The translations under genes and the position numbers were made by a program. A stretch of DNA of 51,375 bases. It comes from Hyphomicrobiales bacterium (GTDB lineage Bacteria > Pseudomonadota > Alphaproteobacteria > Rhizobiales > Rhizobiaceae). The notes beneath the pieces were generated by a model. It made no database searches. It was not told the origin of the DNA and worked only from the letters and a program-made list of their open reading frames with translations. The DNA is taken from NCBI GenBank assembly GCA_900470965.1, contig UCCS01000040.1, forward strand, positions 51,878-103,252. Reading direction: 5' to 3'. Positions 40,574-49,320 of the stretch are shown piece by piece. The first letter of the stretch is position 1, and each line of letters begins with the position of its first letter.

Positions 40574-42469
40574 ATGCTGCTCACTCCGATCCTTCGCCTG
40601 TTCGAAACTTGGATAGATCCTTTCCGCGCCAGCGACAATCTTCAGCCGCCGCGCAATACTTTCGGATTCATCTGGTTCTACATCGGTCAGGCCAGGTGGC
40701 CTTTTATCGCCATGCTGGTGCTCGGCGGCATGTCGGCGGCAATCGAAGCAGCCCTCTTCTGGTTCGTCGGGCGCCTCGTCGACATCCTCAGCACGATCAA
40801 GCCCGGAGCCGGCTGGGGCACGCTTCTGGCCACCCATGGCGGCGAGATTTTCGGCATGCTGGCGCTGATCGGCATTGTCCGTTTCGTCGTTGCCTTCCTG
40901 ATCGCGCTGATCGACCAGCAGGTGATCACGCCGGGTTTCTATAATCTGGCGCGCTGGCAGTCCTATCTGCATGTGTCGCGCCAGTCGCTTGCTTTCTTCC
41001 AGAGCGATTTTTCCGGCCGCATCGTTACCAAGGTCTGGTCGGCGGGGCAGGCGACGGGCGATCTCGTGACATCGCTGATGGAAAGCGTCTGGTTCGTCGG
41101 CATCTATGCCGTCACCACGCTGGTTCTGGTCGGGCAGCTCGATTTCTCGCTGGCGGCGGTGGTTCTCTTCTGGCTGGCGGCTTTCAGCGTGCTTGCCCGC
41201 TATTTCGTGCCGCGCATCCGCTATCACTCGCGTGAAACCGCAGAGGCAGCCTCGCTGCTCAATGGCCGCATCGTCGATGCCTACAGCAATATCCAGACGC
41301 TGAAGCTCTTCGCACGCGACGAGGAGAGCGACCGCTACATGCTTGACGGCTTCAACGCCTATCAGGAAACGGTGCTGAAGTTCACGCGTTTCATCACCGG
41401 GGTTCGTGCGTCTATGGCGCTGCTCTCGGGCCTGATGATCGTCACCATGGCCGGCCTCAGCATCGATCTGTGGCTGCGCGGGCTGATCAGCTCGGGTGGG
41501 GTCGCCTTTTCGCTGACGCTGGTTCTGCGGTTGAACTTCCTTCTCGGCCGATTGATGACCCAGTTTAACGGCATCATGCGCAATCTCGGCACCATTCAGA
41601 ATGCGGCCGAGCTGATTTCCCAACCGCTGCATCTCGTCAACCGCCCCGATGCGAAAGAACTCGTCATCAAGCAGCCCGGTATCCGTTTCGAAAATGTTTC
41701 CTTCCACTACGGCAAGGAGAATGCGGTCATCGACAATTTTTCGCTGACGATCCGTCCTGGCGAAAAGGTCGGCATCATCGGCCGCTCCGGTGCGGGCAAG
41801 TCGACGCTGGTGAATATTCTCCTGCGTCTTTACGATCTCGAAGGTGGGCGCATTCTGATCGATGGGCAGGATATCGCCGCCGTCACCCAGGAATCATTGC
41901 GCATGCAGATCGGCATGGTCAGCCAGGATACGTCGCTGCTGCATCGCTCCGTGCGTGACAATATCCTCTTCGGCCGGCCCGATGCCGGAGAGGAACGCCT
42001 TGTCGAGGCTGCCGGACGCGCCGAAGCGCTCGATTTCATCGAGCGGCTGCGGGATCAGCAGGGCCGCAAGGGTTTTGACGCGCATGTTGGCGAGCGCGGG
42101 GTCAAGCTCTCGGGCGGCCAGCGCCAGCGTATCGCCATTGCGCGTGTGATGCTCAAGGATGCGCCGATCCTTGTTCTCGACGAGGCGACGTCAGCGCTCG
42201 ATTCGGAAGTGGAAGAGGCGATACAATCGAACCTCAACCGCGTGATGGAAGGCAAGACGGTGCTTGCGATCGCCCACCGGCTTTCGACCATCGCCGCACT
42301 CGACAGGCTTGTCGTGATCGACCGCGGCAAGATCATCGAGGAAGGCACGCATGATGCGCTCCTCAAGCAGGGCGGGCTCTACGCCGAACTCTGGGCACGC
42401 CAGTCGGGCGGCTTCCTCGCCTCCGATGACGATACGCGCTCAGTATTCGCGAACGAAATCGCTGACTAG
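40574..42469 (+). CDS. ABC exporter, fused membrane and ATPase domains (second of two)
   Basis: 631 residues from ATG 40574; GTG 40571 adds one residue. The layout is the same as the upstream exporter: membrane domain to about residue 345, Walker A GRSGAGKST, Q-loop GMVSQDTSLLHRSV, signature LSGGQRQR, Walker B ILVLDEATSALD and H-loop AIAHRLST. The ATPase halves of the two exporters are very alike, and the C-terminal ends share LYAELWARQSGGFLA / IYADLWNRQSGGFLA, so they are probably tandem duplicates. Both are catalytically complete, unlike asymmetric heterodimers. The last 30 bp overlap the 3' end of the convergent gene. Confidence 0.93.
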   Translation: MLLTPILRLFETWIDPFRASDNLQPPRNTFGFIWFYIGQARWPFIAMLVLGGMSAAIEAALFWFVGRLVDILSTIKPGAGWGTLLATHGGEIFGMLALIGIVRFVVAFLIALIDQQVITPGFYNLARWQSYLHVSRQSLAFFQSDFSGRIVTKVWSAGQATGDLVTSLMESVWFVGIYAVTTLVLVGQLDFSLAAVVLFWLAAFSVLARYFVPRIRYHSRETAEAASLLNGRIVDAYSNIQTLKLFARDEESDRYMLDGFNAYQETVLKFTRFITGVRASMALLSGLMIVTMAGLSIDLWLRGLISSGGVAFSLTLVLRLNFLLGRLMTQFNGIMRNLGTIQNAAELISQPLHLVNRPDAKELVIKQPGIRFENVSFHYGKENAVIDNFSLTIRPGEKVGIIGRSGAGKSTLVNILLRLYDLEGGRILIDGQDIAAVTQESLRMQIGMVSQDTSLLHRSVRDNILFGRPDAGEERLVEAAGRAEALDFIERLRDQQGRKGFDAHVGERGVKLSGGQRQRIAIARVMLKDAPILVLDEATSALDSEVEEAIQSNLNRVMEGKTVLAIAHRLSTIAALDRLVVIDRGKIIEEGTHDALLKQGGLYAELWARQSGGFLASDDDTRSVFANEIAD

Positions 42470-43369
42470 GCCGTAATGGTTCGAGCCGAAGCTGTCCTCC
42501 AGCCGGCTCGTCGAGCGGATGAGCAGCGGCGGTCTTGCGAAGATATGGTCGATGCTGATGCCGAACGAGCCGGCGCTGACCGGCCAGGTGGTTGGTTCCG
42601 GGAAATCTGTGGTCAGGCCGGTTCCGCGCAGAAAGTGCTGAATCGTCGGCGCGAGGATCGAGGAATTGAAGTCTCCGGCGACCACCAGAGCCCCCGTGTG
42701 AGATTGCATGAAAGTCGGGAGATCCTGGAGTTCGTCAGACTGGAAATCATCAAAATATGGCTTGGACAGGTGAGGGAAAAGGAAATCGACAGGCGTCCCA
42801 TCGAAGTCGATCGAAACCGACACGAGCCGCTGCTTCCAAAGCTCGCCTATGTCATGGATCTCCTGCCGAGCAAAGGGACGTTTTGACAGCACGAGCGTAT
42901 CGCATGTCTCGCTCGCAGCGCAGCCGATACGGTGGGGATAGATCTGCTGAAGCCGTGGCAACTGCGCAAAGACCGGCTCGGCCTCCATGATGTCGACTAC
43001 ATCGGCGCCTGAAGCCAGTATGGCGTCGGCGATCCGCCCACCGTTTTCAAAATTGTCATTCTCGATATTGAAGGACATTAGCCGGAAAAGGCGAGGGGCA
43101 TCCTCCGAAGGCGTCCTGCCGGCGAATTCACGCAGCATGATGACGCCGTGGATATTCAGGAAGGTCGCCACCGCCAGCATCAAGAAGCCATACCAGTGCC
43201 GCTTGAAAAAGAGGGCAATGACCGCGCCGACGGCGCAAACGATGCTGAGATGAATCTGGAAGCTGTAAACGAGCGAAAGCAGCCAGAAATCGGTAAAATA
43301 GCGGAGCGAAACGAGGGCCAGGACAATGGTGATGAGGACGCTCAATACGCAGAAAACAGTATGCCTCAT
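42440..43369 (-). CDS. Membrane-anchored endonuclease/exonuclease/phosphatase family protein
   Basis: 309 residues from ATG 43369 (MRHTVFCVLSVLITIVLALV); GTG 43402 is an alternative. Three N-terminal membrane helices come first. The EEP domain follows from about residue 95: LMSFNIENDNFENG (the N-terminal Asn/Glu metal site), DIMEAEPV, VVAGDFNSS (catalytic D-x-N) and SIDHIFARPP with GSNHYGLVSDF (the C-terminal Asp-His). The catalytic domain would face the periplasm. The substrate might be nucleic acid or a phospholipid headgroup, not decidable. Its 3' end overlaps that of the second ABC exporter by 30 bp. Confidence 0.88.
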   Translation of the reverse strand: MRHTVFCVLSVLITIVLALVSLRYFTDFWLLSLVYSFQIHLSIVCAVGAVIALFFKRHWYGFLMLAVATFLNIHGVIMLREFAGRTPSEDAPRLFRLMSFNIENDNFENGGRIADAILASGADVVDIMEAEPVFAQLPRLQQIYPHRIGCAASETCDTLVLSKRPFARQEIHDIGELWKQRLVSVSIDFDGTPVDFLFPHLSKPYFDDFQSDELQDLPTFMQSHTGALVVAGDFNSSILAPTIQHFLRGTGLTTDFPEPTTWPVSAGSFGISIDHIFARPPLLIRSTSRLEDSFGSNHYGLVSDFVREY

Positions 43370-43519
43370 CGGCGCAAATCCAAATTCATATGGCAAACTC
43401 ACCAGCGCCTAACACGCCCCCTCGTTTGTTGCAACGCAGCAAAGTTGCAAGCCAGTGATTGCCTTAAAAAATTCACTGAAATTTCCCGCGACATTGTGCC
43501 CCCATCCCCTTGTCAAGGG

Positions 43520-43548
43520 TGGACATAATTTGCGATCAAGCATAGAAC
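43520..43548 (+). promoter_or_regulatory. Candidate promoter of petABC
   Basis: TGGACA (43520-43525) and TAGAAC (43543-43548) are spaced by 17 bp, about 110 bp before the petA GTG. A perfect small palindrome CCCTTG-T-CAAGGG lies just upstream (43507-43519 area). The match is moderate, and other boxes in this 287 bp gap are possible. Confidence 0.35.
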
Positions 43549-43656
43549 GCGCCGGATTGGTGGGGAATCTATGGCCGAAATTTGTTCTGATAGATTCGCC
43601 GCCTCTGGAGGGGCAGGGCGGAATTCCGCGACAATTGCGCAGAGGATGGTTAAGCC

Positions 43657-44232
43657 GTGAGCGAACACGTAACGACAAGCGAGGCTTCAGAGCCCACTCG
43701 CCGTGATTTCCTTTATCTCACCACTGGTATGGCAGGCGCAGTCGGTGCCGTTGCGGTTGCATGGCCGTTCATCGACCAGATGCGCCCGGATGCGTCGACG
43801 CTGGCATTGGCTTCCATCGAAGTCGATGTTGCGAGCCTTACGCCCGGCATGTCGCTGACGGTCAAGTGGCGCGGCAAGCCGATCTTCATCCGCAACCGCA
43901 CGCCGGAAGAAGTGAAGGCCGCGGCCGATGTCCAGTTGTCGGACCTCAAAGACCCGATAGCCCGTAATGCAAACCTTCCTGCCGACGCTCCGGCAACGGG
44001 CGCTGACCGGTCGGGCGGCAAGGATAAGGAAAACTGGATCGTCATGATCGGCACCTGCACCCATCTCGGCTGCGTTCCGCTCGGTCAGGCCGGTGAATAC
44101 AATGGTTGGTTCTGTCCCTGCCATGGCTCGGTCTACGACACGGCCGGCCGCATCCGTAAAGGTCCGGCGCCGCAGAACCTGGCGATTCCGACCTTTTCGT
44201 TTTTGTCCGACACGAAGATCAAGATCGGTTGA
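43657..44232 (+). CDS. petA: Ubiquinol-cytochrome c reductase Rieske iron-sulfur subunit
   Basis: 191 residues; GTG start 43657 with AGAGGAT upstream. The N-terminus has a twin-arginine motif ([20 protein letters not shown]) followed by the membrane anchor, as is typical of Tat-inserted Rieske proteins. The [2Fe-2S] cluster ligands are in [10 protein letters not shown] (about residue 133) and CPCHGSVYD (about 153). This subunit passes one electron from ubiquinol to cytochrome c1 at the periplasmic face of complex III. It is the first gene of petABC, with 14 bp to petB. Confidence 0.97.
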   Translation: MSEHVTTSEASEPTRRDFLYLTTGMAGAVGAVAVAWPFIDQMRPDASTLALASIEVDVASLTPGMSLTVKWRGKPIFIRNRTPEEVKAAADVQLSDLKDPIARNANLPADAPATGADRSGGKDKENWIVMIGTCTHLGCVPLGQAGEYNGWFCPCHGSVYDTAGRIRKGPAPQNLAIPTFSFLSDTKIKIG

Positions 44233-44246
44233 GGGGAGACTGATTA

Positions 44247-45515
44247 ATGAGTGGCCATTCCAGCTACGAACCATCAACCGGCCTGGAAAAGTGGGTCGAT
44301 GCGCGCCTTCCGCTGCCGCGCATGGTCTATGACAGCTTCATTGCCTATCCGGTTCCGCGGAACCTGAACTACGCCTACACCTTTGGCGCCATGCTCGCCG
44401 TCATGCTGATCGTGCAGATCCTGACGGGTGTCACGCTCGCCATGCACTATGCCGCCGACACGACGATCGCTTTCAACTCTGTTGAAAAGATCATGCGTGA
44501 CGTCAACCACGGCTGGCTGTTACGCTACCTGCATGCCAACGGCGCTTCGTTCTTCTTCGTCGCCGTCTACCTGCACATCGCTCGCGGCCTCTACTACGGC
44601 TCCTACAAGGCGCCGCGCGAAATCCTCTGGATCCTCGGCGTCGTCATCTACCTGCTGATGATGGCGACCGGCTTCATGGGCTACGTTCTACCCTGGGGCC
44701 AGATGTCCTTCTGGGGCGCGACTGTTATCACCGGCTTCTTCTCGGCCTTCCCGCTGGTCGGCGAATGGGTTCAGCAGTTCCTGCTCGGCGGCTTCGCCGT
44801 TGACCAGCCGACGCTGAACCGTTTCTTCTCGCTGCACTACCTGCTGCCCTTCATGATCGCCGGCGTCGTTGTCCTGCACATCTGGGCTCTGCATGTGGTC
44901 GGCCAGACGAACCCGACGGGCGTTGAGGTCAAGACCAAGACGGACACGGTTCGTTTCACGCCTTACGCAACGCTCAAGGATGCGCTCGGCGTCTCGGTCT
45001 TCCTGATCGTCTATGCCTACTTCGTCTTCTACCTGCCGAACTATCTCGGCCATGCCGACAACTACATTCCGGCCGACCCGTTGAAGACCCCGGCCCATAT
45101 CGTTCCGGAATGGTACTTCCTGCCGTTCTACGCGATGCTGCGTTCGATCACCTTCAACGTCGGTCCGATCGACTCCAAGCTCGGCGGCGTCCTCGTCATG
45201 TTCGGCGCGATCCTCGTGCTGTTCTTCCTGCCTTGGCTCGACACTTCGAAGGTGCGCTCGGCGGTTTATCGTCCGTGGTTCAAGCTGTTCTACTGGCTGT
45301 TCGTGATCAACGCGATCATCCTCGGCTGGCTCGGTTCGCAGCCTGCAGAAGGCCTGTACACGACGATTTCGCAGGTCTGCACACTCCTCTACTTCGCCTT
45401 CTTCCTGGTCGCGATGCCGGTTCTCGGTCTGGTGGAAACACCGCGCCGTATTCCGAACTCGATCACTGAAGCGGTGCTCGAAAAGCGCAACAAGATTGCT
45501 GCGGCCAAGGCCTGA
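44247..45515 (+). CDS. petB: Cytochrome b subunit of the bc1 complex
   Basis: 422 residues; ATG 44247 follows GAGGGGAGAC. Eight membrane helices are expected. The heme-ligating histidines are in TLAMHYAAD and [20 protein letters not shown] (first pair) and in the [23 protein letters not shown] helix (second pair). The quinol-site PEWY motif is present ([14 protein letters not shown]). It oxidises and reduces ubiquinone in the Q-cycle in the inner membrane. It lies between petA and petC in one operon (25 bp to petC) and is a full-length bacterial form. Confidence 0.98.
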   Translation: MSGHSSYEPSTGLEKWVDARLPLPRMVYDSFIAYPVPRNLNYAYTFGAMLAVMLIVQILTGVTLAMHYAADTTIAFNSVEKIMRDVNHGWLLRYLHANGASFFFVAVYLHIARGLYYGSYKAPREILWILGVVIYLLMMATGFMGYVLPWGQMSFWGATVITGFFSAFPLVGEWVQQFLLGGFAVDQPTLNRFFSLHYLLPFMIAGVVVLHIWALHVVGQTNPTGVEVKTKTDTVRFTPYATLKDALGVSVFLIVYAYFVFYLPNYLGHADNYIPADPLKTPAHIVPEWYFLPFYAMLRSITFNVGPIDSKLGGVLVMFGAILVLFFLPWLDTSKVRSAVYRPWFKLFYWLFVINAIILGWLGSQPAEGLYTTISQVCTLLYFAFFLVAMPVLGLVETPRRIPNSITEAVLEKRNKIAAAKA

Positions 45516-45540
45516 GCGAGCGACGGGAAGGAATAGAAAC

Positions 45541-46413
45541 ATGAAAAAGCTTGTTGCAAGCATTCTGTCGCTCGCGGTCACAGCCGGTGTTGCCGGTGTG
45601 GCTTTTGCTCAGGAAGCAGCGGCTCCGGCCGCTCATCACGAGGAAAGCGCTACGCCGCATTATCCGCTGAAGGAGCCCAAGGAAATCGACTGGACCTTCG
45701 CGGGTCCGTTCGGTCACTACGACAAGGGCCAGCTCCAGCGTGGCTTGAAGGTCTACACGGAAGTCTGTTCCGCCTGCCACTCGATGAACCTCGTACCCTT
45801 CCGCATGCTGAGCGAGCTCGGCTATTCGGATGCGCAGGTGAAGACCTTCGCGGCCAATTACGAAGTCCAGGACGGCCCGGATGCCAGCGGTGAAATGTTT
45901 ACCCGCAAGGCGGTTCCGTCTGACCACTTCCCGTCGCCCTATCCGAATGTGGAAGCGGCTGCTGCCGCTAACAACGGTGCGGCTCCGCCTGACATGTCGC
46001 TGCTCGCCAAGGCGCGCGAAGTCGAGCGCGGCTTCCCGCAGTTCGTCTTCGACATCTTCACGCAGTATCAGGAAAGCGGCCCCGACTACATTCACGCGCT
46101 GCTGACCGGCTACGAAGAGCCGCCGGCGGGCGTCAAGGTGGCGCAGGGCTCGCATTACAATCCGTATTTCCATGCCGCTGACGTGCTCGCCATGCCGAAG
46201 CCGCTCTCCGACGACCAGGTCACCTATGACGATGGTTCGCCGCAGACGGTCGATCAGTATTCCAAGGATGTCTCGTCGTTCCTGATGTGGGCGTCCGAGC
46301 CGCACCTCGAAGAACGCAAGCGCACCGGCTTCATGGTCATGATCTTCCTGCTGATCTTCACCGTGCTGATCTACCTGACCAAGCGGTCGATCTATTCCCG
46401 GACCGATCACTAA
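45541..46413 (+). CDS. petC: Cytochrome c1
   Basis: 290 residues; ATG 45541 follows GGGAAGGAA. The signal peptide MKKLVASILSLAVTAGVAGV ends at AFAQ (about residue 23). The heme c motif CSACH is near residue 76. MSLLAKAREVERGF lies on the periplasmic domain and a Met ligand is expected in the stretch around YNPYFHAADVLAMPKPL. A C-terminal membrane helix (GFMVMIFLLIFTVLIYLTKR) anchors it. It takes electrons from the Rieske protein and reduces soluble or membrane cytochrome c. In contrast to Bradyrhizobium, petB and petC are separate genes here. An intrinsic terminator follows. Confidence 0.97.
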   Translation: MKKLVASILSLAVTAGVAGVAFAQEAAAPAAHHEESATPHYPLKEPKEIDWTFAGPFGHYDKGQLQRGLKVYTEVCSACHSMNLVPFRMLSELGYSDAQVKTFAANYEVQDGPDASGEMFTRKAVPSDHFPSPYPNVEAAAAANNGAAPPDMSLLAKAREVERGFPQFVFDIFTQYQESGPDYIHALLTGYEEPPAGVKVAQGSHYNPYFHAADVLAMPKPLSDDQVTYDDGSPQTVDQYSKDVSSFLMWASEPHLEERKRTGFMVMIFLLIFTVLIYLTKRSIYSRTDH

Positions 46414-46435
46414 GCGGACCCTTAGTCCCGAGGAA

Positions 46436-46461
46436 AAGGCGGCTTTTTAGCCGCCTTTTTT
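46436..46461 (+). terminator. Terminator of the petABC operon
   Basis: AAGGCGGCT (46436-46444) pairs with AGCCGCCTT (46449-46457) around a four-base T loop. The T-run at 46456-46461 follows. Confidence 0.92.
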
Positions 46462-46529
46462 ATTTGGTTTGATCCGACGCAGTTGATAGTGTGCGGGCGC
46501 TTTGTGCCCCTCGCAGATACGGATTATCG

Positions 46530-47072
46530 ATGAACAATACGCTTTCGGAGCTTGCGGCCAGCATCCGCTCCATTCCGGATTACCCCAAGCCCGGCATCAT
46601 CTTTCGCGACATCACCACGCTGCTCGGCAATCCGCGTGCCTTTCGCCGGGCGGTCGATGAGCTCGTGCAGCCCTATGCCGGGCTGAAGGTCGACAAGATC
46701 GCCGGCATGGAAGCGCGGGGCTTCATCCTCGGCGGTGCGGTTGCGCATCAGCTGTCCTCGGGTTTCGTGCCGATCCGCAAGAAGGGCAAGCTGCCGCATG
46801 ACACGGTGCGCATCGCCTATAGCCTGGAATATGGCGTGGACGAGATGGAGATGCACCGCGATGCCGTCCAGCCGGGCGAGAAGGTCATCCTCGTTGACGA
46901 TCTGATCGCCACGGGCGGCACTGCTGTGGGCGCAACACAGCTTCTTCGCCAGATCGGCGCGGAAGTGGTCGGTGCCTGCTTCGTCATTGACTTGCCGGAT
47001 CTCGGCGGCCGCAAGAAGCTCGAGGATCTCGGTGTCGACGTGCACACACTCGTAGAATTCGCCGGCCACTGA
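46530..47072 (+). CDS. apt: Adenine phosphoribosyltransferase
   Basis: 180 residues from ATG 46530 ([20 protein letters not shown]). It converts adenine and PRPP to AMP in purine salvage. The PRPP-binding loop [17 protein letters not shown] is canonical. Other family blocks are [32 protein letters not shown] and [13 protein letters not shown]. The length is typical, and the protein is a cytosolic dimer. It lies downstream of the petABC terminator and is therefore a separate unit. The gap to the convergent MaoC gene is filled by a palindrome that begins in the apt stop codon. Confidence 0.97.
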   Translation: MNNTLSELAASIRSIPDYPKPGIIFRDITTLLGNPRAFRRAVDELVQPYAGLKVDKIAGMEARGFILGGAVAHQLSSGFVPIRKKGKLPHDTVRIAYSLEYGVDEMEMHRDAVQPGEKVILVDDLIATGGTAVGATQLLRQIGAEVVGACFVIDLPDLGGRKKLEDLGVDVHTLVEFAGH

Positions 47073-47119
47073 GCATCTCAATTTCAGTAGAGCCGTTGCA
47101 GACTCTGCTGAAATTGCTC
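47071..47119. repeat. Convergent-gene palindrome, copy D
   Basis: AATTTCAG (47080-47087) pairs with CTGAAATT (47108-47115), with outer GAGCA/GCTC and inner TAGAG/CTCTG pairings around the loop CCGTTGCAGA. It fills the gap between apt (+) and a MaoC gene (-), and includes two bases of the apt stop codon. The loop matches that of copies at 10376, 23350 and 49277 although the stem differs. Confidence 0.7.
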
Positions 47120-47126
47120 CAGTCGG

Positions 47127-47594
47127 TCATTCGAATTCCAGCACGCTGCTTTCGAAACGGATGACGGGAATACCGTCCTGATTGACGCCTTCACAAAGAA
47201 TGGTGTTGAGATGCCAGCCCGGCCGCGACGCAAGCGGCCGGCCCGAGAGAAAGGTCACGGAGTAGCTGACCGTCTCATCGACAAAAACCGGCTTCAGCCA
47301 TTGCAGCTTCTGGAAGCCGGGTGAGGGGCCAAGGTTCGGCGGTTCCAGGCCCTCCTTCTTCAGCCGGCCAATCTCCGCTATCCAGTATTTGAGGAAGCAT
47401 TGCATCCAGGCGGCCGTCGTGTGCCAGCCGGAGGCGCAGAGCGCGCCGAACATGGTGTCTTTCGCGGCTTGCCCGTCGGTATGGAAACGCTGCGGATCGT
47501 ATTTCCGTGCGAAGCGGAGGATATTTTCCTCGGTAAAGACGTAGGTGCCGATCTCAATCTTGTCGCGGGCGGCGTAAAGTTCGGTCATTCTCAT
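47127..47594 (-). CDS. MaoC family dehydratase (second of pair)
   Basis: 155 residues; ATG 47594 overlaps the stop of the upstream MaoC gene as ATGA. It is a single hot-dog domain with the hydratase active-site pattern D-x4-H in KYDPQRFHTDGQAA, then FGALCASGWHTTAAWMQCF. The family includes (R)-specific enoyl-CoA hydratases and related acyl-CoA dehydratases. ATG 47588 (MTELYAARD) is an equally good start. Tight coupling with a second MaoC gene suggests a heteromer. No CoA ligase or dehydrogenase lies alongside, so the pathway is unclear. Confidence 0.88.
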   Translation of the reverse strand: MRMTELYAARDKIEIGTYVFTEENILRFARKYDPQRFHTDGQAAKDTMFGALCASGWHTTAAWMQCFLKYWIAEIGRLKKEGLEPPNLGPSPGFQKLQWLKPVFVDETVSYSVTFLSGRPLASRPGWHLNTILCEGVNQDGIPVIRFESSVLEFE

Positions 47595-48061
47595 ACGTCG
47601 GCCTCCGGGTTACCACGCATGCCAAAGATGACGGAATTCTCCGACAGGCAGACCAGTTCGCCGCGCTGGTTTTCCACCTCGTGGCGGAATTTGACGATGC
47701 CGAGGCCTGGACGCGAGCGCATCGGACGCGCCTCCAGCACCGTCGAATGGCCGGAGAGAGTGTCGCCTGCCAGCACCGGTTTGCGCCACTCCATGAAATC
47801 GACGCCTGGTGCACCTTCGCAAAGCGAGTTCAGCACGAAACTGTCGGCCATCATGCGCATGAACATCGCCGAAGTGTGCCAGCCGGAGGCAGCAAGGCCG
47901 CCGAGGATGCTGGCGCGGCCTGCCGCTTCGTCCAGATGCATCGGTTGCGGGTCGAACTCCGCGGCGAATTCGATGATTTCGGGTGCCGTTACCGGCTTCG
48001 GGCCGAGCGGGAAGCGCCGGCCGGGCTGGAAATCCTCATAGGCAAGCTTTTCTGCAGGCAT
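47591..48061 (-). CDS. MaoC family dehydratase (first of pair)
   Basis: 156 residues; ATG 48061 (MPAEKLAYEDFQPGRRFPLG). A hot-dog domain with D-x4-H in EFDPQPMHLDEAAGRA and LGGLAASGWHTSAMFMRMM, so the active-site residues are kept as in its partner. The parallel motifs in the two proteins (ASGWHT in both) show they are paralogues from a duplication. The pair may form the two halves of one hydratase or have different acyl specificity. It is divergent from a membrane-protein gene. Confidence 0.88.
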   Translation of the reverse strand: MPAEKLAYEDFQPGRRFPLGPKPVTAPEIIEFAAEFDPQPMHLDEAAGRASILGGLAASGWHTSAMFMRMMADSFVLNSLCEGAPGVDFMEWRKPVLAGDTLSGHSTVLEARPMRSRPGLGIVKFRHEVENQRGELVCLSENSVIFGMRGNPEADV

Positions 48062-48143
48062 CAGGGTCTCTCATCATAGGCAGGCCTCATTGCTTACAAT
48101 AGCATCCGCGCGGGCTCAATGATTCCCTGGGGGGCGAACCAGA

Positions 48144-49214
48144 ATGGCAGAACTAAGGTCGATACTCGATGAGGCGGCGCGGGAGGGGTTGATCACCGCC
48201 GAGGCCGGCGAGAGGCTGGCGCCGTTCCTTGCAGCGCGTGGCGTGATCGTCGAGGCACGTGCGAGCGGGCCTGAAGAGCCTGCCTGGTCTGATACCGAGA
48301 CACCGCGCTTTGTCCGCGGCTTCCACGATGTACTGATCACTATCGGCATTCTCATCGCACTTGCGGGCCTCTGGGGGCTTGCCTCGCTCTATGCGATGCT
48401 GCCTGCGATCCTGGTGCTGGCGGAAATCCTCGTGAAGCGCCAGCGCCTCGCGCTGCCGGCTGTCGTGCTGACGCTGGCGGTTTTTGCCTGGACCTTCCGG
48501 ATGATGCTGTCGGTCTATCCCTCCAATGCCGATCTGTGGCTGACCGGTGATGGCATCGATAGGTTCATCGTCGCCTTCCCCGTCATCATGGGGCTTTTCT
48601 ATCTGCGCTACCGTGTGCCGCTTGCGCTTGCACTCTCCATCTTCTCGGGGCTGGCCCTCGTGCTCGCGCTCGTCTTCCGCCTGCTGCAATGGGGGAGCGG
48701 CGACGATGCCTTCATTCTCAACCATCCGACGCTCGTGTCGATCATCATGTTTGCCTGCGCCGTTGGCCTGTTCGTCGCCGCACTCGGCTTCGATCTCAGC
48801 GACAGGTTCCGCCGCACGACACGATCGGATGTCGCCTTCTGGCTTCATCTCGTCGCCGCGCCGGCCCTGCTTTACAGCATCCGGATATTGCTCTCACTAG
48901 ACGGCGGCTGGCTGGATATCATGGACGCCAACTCCTTCAAGACGCCCGTTGTCGTCATAATCGTCGCGCTGCTGATGCTGATTGGCCTGATCATCGACCG
49001 GCGCGCTTTCGTGACGTCCGGCCTGCTGACACTGGGACTGGCGATCTATGGGATATTCCAGCAGGGGAGTGCGACCGTCGATACCTACATCTTCGGAACG
49101 CTTGTTGTCGTCGGCGTGATCGTGCTCGTCATCGGTACGGGCTGGATGCCGCTTCGGCGCATCGTGCTGCGCGCTTTGCCCTCAGGCGTCGTGGAAAGGC
49201 TGCCGCCCGGCTGA
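48144..49214 (+). CDS. Multi-pass membrane protein with short cytosolic N-terminus
   Basis: 356 residues; ATG 48144 follows CTGGGGGG at some distance. The first about 60 residues are soluble and helical (MAELRSILDEAAREGLITAE), resembling the N-terminal part of DUF2157-type proteins. Ten or so hydrophobic segments follow (for example ITIGILIALAGLWGLASLYA; PVVVIIVALLMLIGLIID; GTLVVVGVIVLVIGTGWMPL). The function is unknown. DUF2157 is my best guess but not firm. It is convergent with the acetyltransferase gene at 49321, with a palindrome between. Confidence 0.7.
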   Translation: MAELRSILDEAAREGLITAEAGERLAPFLAARGVIVEARASGPEEPAWSDTETPRFVRGFHDVLITIGILIALAGLWGLASLYAMLPAILVLAEILVKRQRLALPAVVLTLAVFAWTFRMMLSVYPSNADLWLTGDGIDRFIVAFPVIMGLFYLRYRVPLALALSIFSGLALVLALVFRLLQWGSGDDAFILNHPTLVSIIMFACAVGLFVAALGFDLSDRFRRTTRSDVAFWLHLVAAPALLYSIRILLSLDGGWLDIMDANSFKTPVVVIIVALLMLIGLIIDRRAFVTSGLLTLGLAIYGIFQQGSATVDTYIFGTLVVVGVIVLVIGTGWMPLRRIVLRALPSGVVERLPPG

Positions 49215-49221
49215 GCAGCAT

Positions 49222-49319
49222 TTAAAGCATATGGCGACCTGAAAGATCACCACATGCTTTAAGTCTTTGTCCTGCACATGTCGTTGTCGCAAAACCGCTG
49301 CACACTTTTGCGCGACATG
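49222..49319. repeat. Convergent-gene palindrome, copy C (two hairpins)
   Basis: The first hairpin pairs TTAAAGCATATGG (49222-49234) with CCACATGCTTTAA (49250-49262), one mismatch. After the linker TCTTTGTCCTGCA, CATGTCG (49277-49283) pairs with CGACATG (49313-49319), with inner stem CGCAAAA/TTTTGCG and loop CCGCTGCACAC. The bipartite plan is the same as in copy A at 23295 but with different stem sequences. Confidence 0.8.
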
Positions 49320-49320
49320 C

